Assembly (NCBI GenBank): GCA_023665425.1
Contig: JAMPDX010000001.1
Span: 30,154 to 94,153, forward strand
DNA from: Muribaculaceae bacterium
Lineage (GTDB): Bacteria > Bacteroidota > Bacteroidia > Bacteroidales > Muribaculaceae
DNA: 64,000 bases
Direction of reading: 5' to 3'
Shown here: positions 60,229 to 64,000 of the stretch, piece by piece
Layout: every line of letters starts with the position of its first letter
Numbering within the stretch: position 1 is the first letter of the stretch
Made by a program: the position numbers and the translations under genes
The notes under the pieces: generated by a model
What the model was told of the DNA's origin: nothing
The model's input: the letters and a program-made list of their open reading frames with translations, nothing else
The model's database searches: none

Positions 60229-60879
60229 TTAGTTTTGAAGTTTGAAAGTCACCGGAAGGGTATATTTCGACCTTACGATGACACCATTGTTCTTGCCGGG
60301 ATTCCATTTAGGCATCTTGCGTACCACACGTATCGCTTCTTTATCCAAGTCTTTGTCTACGCCACGAGCCACTTTGACGTCGGTGATTGACCCATCTTTC
60401 TCAACATTAAACGTGACGATAACCCTACCCGAAATGTTGTTCTCCACAGCTGCTTTCGGATATATGATGTGGGCGGCTAACCACCGCATGAGTTCAGTCT
60501 GACCGCCGGGGAATGATGGCATCTCTTCAACAGTAACAAAAACCTTCTCGTCATCAGTCATTGCGGCTGCATCATTTACAATCATCACATCTGTAATCAT
60601 TTCCTGCTCAGGCTCTTCATTAGCAGATACAGCGCCTATCTGTCTCTCCTGATACTTGGGTGCCGTTTGCTTCTTGATTTGAGTTGATTTTTTAGCAGCA
60701 GCCTTCTTTTTACCGGCAGTGTTCTTAGATGCTTTTGATTTGGCCGTCGAATTAGATTTGACCGATTTCTGAGGGGTCGCACAACTTATACCGTCAATAG
60801 CCGGTACGGATGCAGACAAAGCGGCATCACTAATCAACAAAACCGATGCCGAAAATACAAAATAAATAATACTTTTCAT
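60229..60879 (-). CDS. TonB-family energy transducer
   Basis: 216 residues from ATG 60879. An N-terminal hydrophobic segment (1-25, signal/anchor), a Lys/Ala/Ser/Thr-rich spacer (about 38-75) in place of the usual Pro-rich one, and a C-terminal TonB domain (about 125-216: PSFPGGQTELMRWLAAHIIYP, GRVIVTFNVEKDGSITDVKV, NPGKNNGVIVRSKYTLPVTFKL). Couples inner-membrane proton motive force to outer-membrane receptors. Minus-strand TATCTTTG (60891-60884) ends 4 bp before the ATG. ExbB/ExbD are not here. The anchor lacks the usual SHLS-type motif, so cleavage as a signal peptide cannot be excluded. Confidence 0.85.
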   Translation of the reverse strand: MKSIIYFVFSASVLLISDAALSASVPAIDGISCATPQKSVKSNSTAKSKASKNTAGKKKAAAKKSTQIKKQTAPKYQERQIGAVSANEEPEQEMITDVMIVNDAAAMTDDEKVFVTVEEMPSFPGGQTELMRWLAAHIIYPKAAVENNISGRVIVTFNVEKDGSITDVKVARGVDKDLDKEAIRVVRKMPKWNPGKNNGVIVRSKYTLPVTFKLQN

Positions 60880-61022
60880 ACCGCAAAGATAACAATAAAT
60901 CCACAAACTTCAACATACCGGCGATAAAAAAATACGAATTCGACACCTTGCACTCTGCTTTGTCCGCTGCCCCCTTATCCGTGGACATAGGGTGGGAAAG
61001 CCATCGTTGTGCGGGGCATGGC

Positions 61023-61050
61023 AACAAAAAAGGACACCTATTGGTGTCCT
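61023..61050 (-). terminator. intrinsic terminator of tRNA-Arg
   Basis: Perfect 8-bp stem AGGACACC (61031-61038) with GGTGTCCT (61043-61050), TATT loop; AAAAA at 61026-61030 gives the T-tract on the minus strand. Confidence 0.85.
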
Positions 61051-61055
61051 TTGGG

Positions 61056-61129
61056 TGATTCGCACAGGATTCAAACCTGTAACCTTCTGATCCGTAGTCA
61101 GATGCTCTATTCAGTTGAGCTAGCGAACC
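61056..61129 (-). tRNA. tRNA-Arg (ACG)
   Basis: 74-nt cloverleaf on the minus strand: acceptor GGTTCGC/GCGAATC, D-arm GCTCAACTGAATAGAGC, anticodon ACG in loop CTACGGA, T-arm ACAGGTTTGAATCCTGT. A34 is expected to be inosine. CCA not encoded. Confidence 0.95.
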
Positions 61130-61303
61130 ATTATGTGTGAGGCTGAGAATGTGTGTCTTACCCCTTTGCGAGTGCAAAATTACTGCTTTTTTCTGAACTG
61201 ACAAAATTTTCATGAGAAAATCTGCAAATAACTCTAAATTTTACGATGTGCTCCTAATCACAGATGTCGTTTCCAACGCGCCATTTTGTGATGCTCTGTG
61301 AAA

Positions 61304-61323
61304 AATATGTTACATAACATATT
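61304..61323. promoter_or_regulatory. perfect palindrome upstream of the EF-G2 promoter (Crp-like site)
   Basis: AATATGTTA-CA-TAACATATT: 9-bp perfect arms with a 2-bp spacer, 8 bp upstream of the putative -33 TTTG (61332-61335). This is the position expected for an activator site; half-site TTGTTATGTGA overlaps the promoter downstream. Confidence 0.55.
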
Positions 61324-61331
61324 CTATAAAA

Positions 61332-61362
61332 TTTGTTATGTGATTTTTTTTTGCTAAATTGC
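61332..61362 (+). promoter_or_regulatory. candidate promoter of EF-G2
   Basis: TTTG (61332-61335), 19 bases, TAAATTGC (61355-61362), an imperfect -7 box, as expected of an activated promoter. Leader about 145 bases to the ATG at 61516. Confidence 0.45.
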
Positions 61363-61515
61363 GACATCTTTTGAAAAGACCTCTTATGATATTCTCTTGT
61401 ATTTGTTTTTGCACCTTAATATATAATTAGCCTTGTTCAAAAGATACTTTAGCTCGTCACAACTCATTTTGAGGAGGCAGCTACCCATCTCGAAAATACC
61501 ATAAAACTCAGCTCT

Positions 61516-63669
61516 ATGAAGCAATACAAAACTAACGAGATCAAAAACATAGCCTTGCTTGGAAGCAAAGGCTCCGGAAAAACCACACTCGCTGAAGCTA
61601 TGCAGCTCGAGTGTGGAGTGATAAAACGTCGCGGTACTGTTGAGGCAGGAAATACCGTTTCTGACTATTTCCCTGTGGAGAAGGAGTATGGATATTCCGT
61701 TTTCTCCACTATATTTTATGCCGAGTTCCTCAACAAGAAGCTCAATGTTATAGACTGCCCCGGCTCCGAAGACTTTGTAGGCAATGCTTACACTGCTCTT
61801 GGTGTAGCTGACACCGGCGTCATTGTAGTTGATGCTCAATATGGTGTTGAAGTGGGTACACAAAACATATTCCGCACAACAGCCAAGCTGAAAAAGCCGG
61901 TTGTGTTTGCCCTAAATCAACTTGACGGCGAGAAGGCTGACTATGATAACGCAATGGAGAGCCTTCGTGAACACTTCGGCAACAAGATAGTAGCCGTGCA
62001 GTATCCCCTGCAGAGTGGCCCCGGCTTCAACTCTATGATCGACGTCCTCCTCATGAAGAAATATGAGTGGGGCCCCGAGGGTGGTGTGCCCACTATCAGC
62101 GAAATCCCCGCTGAAGAAATGGATAAGGCCAACGAGCTGCACAATGCATTGGTAGAGGCTGCTGCCGAGAATGATGAGACGCTCATGGATAAATACTTCG
62201 AGCAAGGTCATCTCACCGAAGACGAGATGCGCGAAGGTATCCGAAAAGGCCTCATCGACCGGTCCATCCTCCCCGTATTCTGTGTAAGTGCTGCCAAGGA
62301 TATGGGTGTGCGCCGTATGATGGAGTTCCTGGGCAATGTATGTCCCTTCGTTGACGATATGCCTGCGCCCCAGACAGTTGATGGCCAGGAGGTTAAGCCC
62401 GATGCAAACGGCCCGCTCTCCATCTTCTTCTTTAAGACATCTGTAGAGCCCCATATCGGTGAGGTTAGCTACTTCAAGGTGATGAGTGGTACACTCAAAG
62501 CCGGTGCTGATCTGGAGAATATCAACCGTGGCGGCAAAGAGCGTCTGGCACAGATATTCTGTGTATGCGGCCAGCTGCGTACTCCCGTCGATGCTCTTGA
62601 GGCCGGCGATATAGGTGCTGCTGTCAAGCTTAAAGATGTACGCACCGGCAACACTCTTGATGAGAAGGGTTGCGACTACAAGTTCGACTTCATCAAGTAT
62701 CCGAAGCCCAAATATCAGCGTGCCGTGCGCCCCGTCACTGAGAGCGACGCCGAGAAGCTGAGCGCAATCCTCACCCGCATGCGCGAGGAAGACCCCACAT
62801 GGCTCGTAGAGCAAAGCAAGGAGCTCAAGCAGCTTATCGTGAGCGGCCAGGGTGAATTCCACCTGCGCACCCTCAAGTGGAGAATTGAGAACAACGAGAA
62901 GCTCCCAATTATCTTTGAAGAGCCTCGCATACCTTATCGTGAGACTATCACCAAGGCAGCGCGTGCCGACTATCGCCATAAGAAGCAATCCGGTGGTTCC
63001 GGCCAGTTTGGTGAGGTACACCTCATCATCGAGCCCTACACCGAGGGTATGCCCGAGCCGGATACTTATCGTTTCGGCAATCAAGAGTTCAAGCTCAATG
63101 TTCGTGACAAACAAGAGATACCTCTGGAGTGGGGTGGTAAGCTCGTGGTCTACAACTGCATCGTAGGTGGTGCTATTGACGCTCGCTTTATCCCCGCCAT
63201 CGTCAAAGGTCTCATGGATCGCATGGAGCAAGGACCACTCACCGGCTCATACGCCCGCGATGTACGTGTGATGATCTACGACGGCAAGATGCATCCCGTC
63301 GACTCCAACGAAATATCATTCCGTCTGGCCGGACGTCACGCCTTCTCAGAAGCTTTCCGCAATGCCAACCCCAAGATCCTCGAGCCTGTTTACGATGTTG
63401 AGGTACTCACCCCCGCAGACACTATGGGCGATGTGATGAGCGACCTGCAAGGACGTCGCGCCATCATCATGGGTATGGAGAGCGACAACGGCATCGAGAA
63501 GCTCAAAGCCAAAGTGCCCTTGAAAGAAATGAGCACTTATAGCACCTCTTTGAGCTCCATCACAGGTGGTCGAAGCTCATTCACAATGGAGTTTGCTGAC
63601 TATGAGCTCGTACCCGGTGATGTTCAGGAGCGCTTGCTCAAGGAATACACCGAGACAGATGACGAATAA
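61516..63669 (+). CDS. fusA2: alternative elongation factor G (EF-G2), probably GTPase-defective
   Basis: 717 residues with all EF-G domains (G about 1-280, II about 290-390, III about 395-475, IV about 480-600, V about 600-690). The GTPase motifs are altered: P-loop GSKGSGKTT (16-24) in place of A-H-I-D-A-G-K-T; switch II D80-CPGSED-F87 where the catalytic His of DTPGHVDF is Ser84; G4 NQLD in place of NKxD. Domain IV keeps KQSGGSGQFGEV and SYARDVRV. In Bacteroides thetaiotaomicron a paralogue (EF-G2, fusA2) is reported to support translation without hydrolysing GTP during carbon limitation and to be under the Crp-like regulator Cur. The substitution here fits that type; orthology is my inference. 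Single gene with its own terminator. Confidence 0.88.
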   Translation: MKQYKTNEIKNIALLGSKGSGKTTLAEAMQLECGVIKRRGTVEAGNTVSDYFPVEKEYGYSVFSTIFYAEFLNKKLNVIDCPGSEDFVGNAYTALGVADTGVIVVDAQYGVEVGTQNIFRTTAKLKKPVVFALNQLDGEKADYDNAMESLREHFGNKIVAVQYPLQSGPGFNSMIDVLLMKKYEWGPEGGVPTISEIPAEEMDKANELHNALVEAAAENDETLMDKYFEQGHLTEDEMREGIRKGLIDRSILPVFCVSAAKDMGVRRMMEFLGNVCPFVDDMPAPQTVDGQEVKPDANGPLSIFFFKTSVEPHIGEVSYFKVMSGTLKAGADLENINRGGKERLAQIFCVCGQLRTPVDALEAGDIGAAVKLKDVRTGNTLDEKGCDYKFDFIKYPKPKYQRAVRPVTESDAEKLSAILTRMREEDPTWLVEQSKELKQLIVSGQGEFHLRTLKWRIENNEKLPIIFEEPRIPYRETITKAARADYRHKKQSGGSGQFGEVHLIIEPYTEGMPEPDTYRFGNQEFKLNVRDKQEIPLEWGGKLVVYNCIVGGAIDARFIPAIVKGLMDRMEQGPLTGSYARDVRVMIYDGKMHPVDSNEISFRLAGRHAFSEAFRNANPKILEPVYDVEVLTPADTMGDVMSDLQGRRAIIMGMESDNGIEKLKAKVPLKEMSTYSTSLSSITGGRSSFTMEFADYELVPGDVQERLLKEYTETDDE

Positions 63670-63693
63670 AATAGAACCTTCATCACTTTTACC

Positions 63694-63726
63694 GGGGAGG
63701 CATGCTTGAGTATGCCTCCCCTTATA
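63694..63726 (+). terminator. intrinsic terminator of EF-G2
   Basis: Perfect 10-bp stem GGGGAGGCAT (63694-63703) with ATGCCTCCCC (63712-63721), followed by TTATAAT. Confidence 0.8.
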
Positions 63727-63754
63727 ATATTCATACGCACCCTTTGTCTGTATA

Positions 63755-63947
63755 AGTGGCTGCTCAATTTAAATTAAACTTTATGCCGCGCGAATTTTTG
63801 CGCAGATTTTGCAAGTTGAAGAAGGAGTTATGCGGGCATAACGACTTATGAAACTTGGCAAAAGATGCCAAAAAGGCGCCGGGACAAAGGACTTTAAATA
63901 TAAATGAGCATAGCCACATAAAGTTTAATTTAAATTGAGTAGACACT
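63755..63947 (+). mobile_element. MITE-like element, short copy (193 bp)
   Basis: Same family as 21960-22223, in the opposite orientation. Inverted ends of about 31 bp (63755-63785 and 63917-63947, core CTCAATTTAAATTAAAC, two mismatches between ends), flanked by TA (63753-63754 and 63948-63949). Lacks the 71-bp internal segment of the long copy; the junction lies between GAAA repeats. A 60-codon ORF on the minus strand spans it but has no recognisable domain. Confidence 0.8.
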
Positions 63948-63949
63948 TA

Positions 63950-64000
63950 GAGCTTGTTTAATAAAAAATGTGAACGTCAGGGTCGCAGATGTGCCTCAGC
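63950..64000. mobile_element. start of a second copy of the 335-bp element, cut by window end
   Basis: Reads GAGCTTGTTTAATAAAAAAT and continues GTCAGGGTCGCAGAT...CCTCAG, matching the reverse complement of the right arm of the element at 37634-37968 for at least 50 bases. It follows TTA (63947-63949), the same triplet that flanks the first copy, and abuts the MITE-like element. Confidence 0.7.

Noticed and set aside
61912..63231. 439-codon minus-strand ORF opposite EF-G2
   Set aside because: Antisense shadow of a gene with clear domain structure; no recognisable motif of its own.
63764..63946. 60-codon minus-strand ORF inside the short MITE-like element
   Set aside because: Only the first 30 codons or so keep frame in the long copy, which then stops; likely incidental.

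Overview
The window is 64 kb of chromosome from a member of the Bacteroidota, most likely order Bacteroidales and, as a best guess from protein flavour, a gut Muribaculaceae-type organism. Support: many promoters carry the Bacteroidota sigma factor pattern (TTTG, about 20 bases, then TAnnTTTG), and the gene set is typical: type III glutamine synthetase, an Rnf operon led by rseC, a DUF4301 protein, the alternative elongation factor EF-G2, a two-CBM20 GH77 glucanotransferase, an abundant OmpA-type porin and a Bacteroidota-type DapF remnant. Almost everything is core chromosome. I see no phage, integrase, CRISPR array or complete transposase gene.

Layout. 1-5.8 kb: 3' part of rarA, a lipoprotein, a secreted protein with a type IX-like C-terminal sorting domain, a DUF4301 protein and an NDH-2 type NADH dehydrogenase. 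5.9-11.4 kb: one leftward operon rseC-rnfBCDGEA for the ion-pumping ferredoxin:NAD oxidoreductase. 11.5-16.8 kb: a tandem Cys/His-module secreted protein, an unannotated 50-residue ORF, trpS-znuA-znuC, an SGNH hydrolase and a YitT transporter. 17.5-26 kb: OmpA, tRNA-His, a DUF2752 plus GYF_2/CD225 pair, rlmH/nadC (divergent), an alpha-amylase, a pyrB gene fused to the zinc domain of pyrI, a flavin reductase and a PHP phosphatase. 26-36 kb: phosphoglucomutase and glucanotransferase (glycogen/starch metabolism), a Kdo-kinase-like protein with a glycosyltransferase (LPS core), a broken dapF in front of glnN. 36-46 kb: Ntn hydrolase, LolC/E permease, two SpoU/TrmH methyltransferases, acyl-ACP thioesterase, radA, nfo, and a sugar MFS transporter with an extra periplasmic domain. 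46-54.8 kb: aquaporin, LexA-like regulator, a tRNA cluster (2 Gly, Leu), dnaA, an MCE protein, a cell-wall amidase, a THUMP-like methyltransferase and a Crp/Fnr regulator. 55-64 kb: rpsF-rpsR-rplI, a DEAD helicase, a SurA-like foldase, TonB, tRNA-Arg and EF-G2.

Between the genes lie at least three families of short repeats: (i) a MITE-like element of 193-264 bp with about 30-bp inverted ends and TA target duplications (21960-22223, 63755-63947); (ii) a 335-bp element with 32-bp perfect inverted ends and a TTA duplication (37634-37968, a second copy starting at 63950, and several isolated end-like fragments); (iii) a roughly 200-bp three-hairpin repeat (18930-19140, inverted at 48319-48533, degenerate near 16971-17115).

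The most notable items are the PyrB-PyrI zinc domain fusion that lacks the allosteric nucleotide-binding domain, the EF-G2 whose catalytic histidine is serine and which has a Crp-like palindrome just upstream of its promoter, the dapF remnant with an attenuator-like structure before glnN, the periplasmic insertion in the MFS transporter, and the repeat families. No wholly new multi-gene defence or mobile system is visible.
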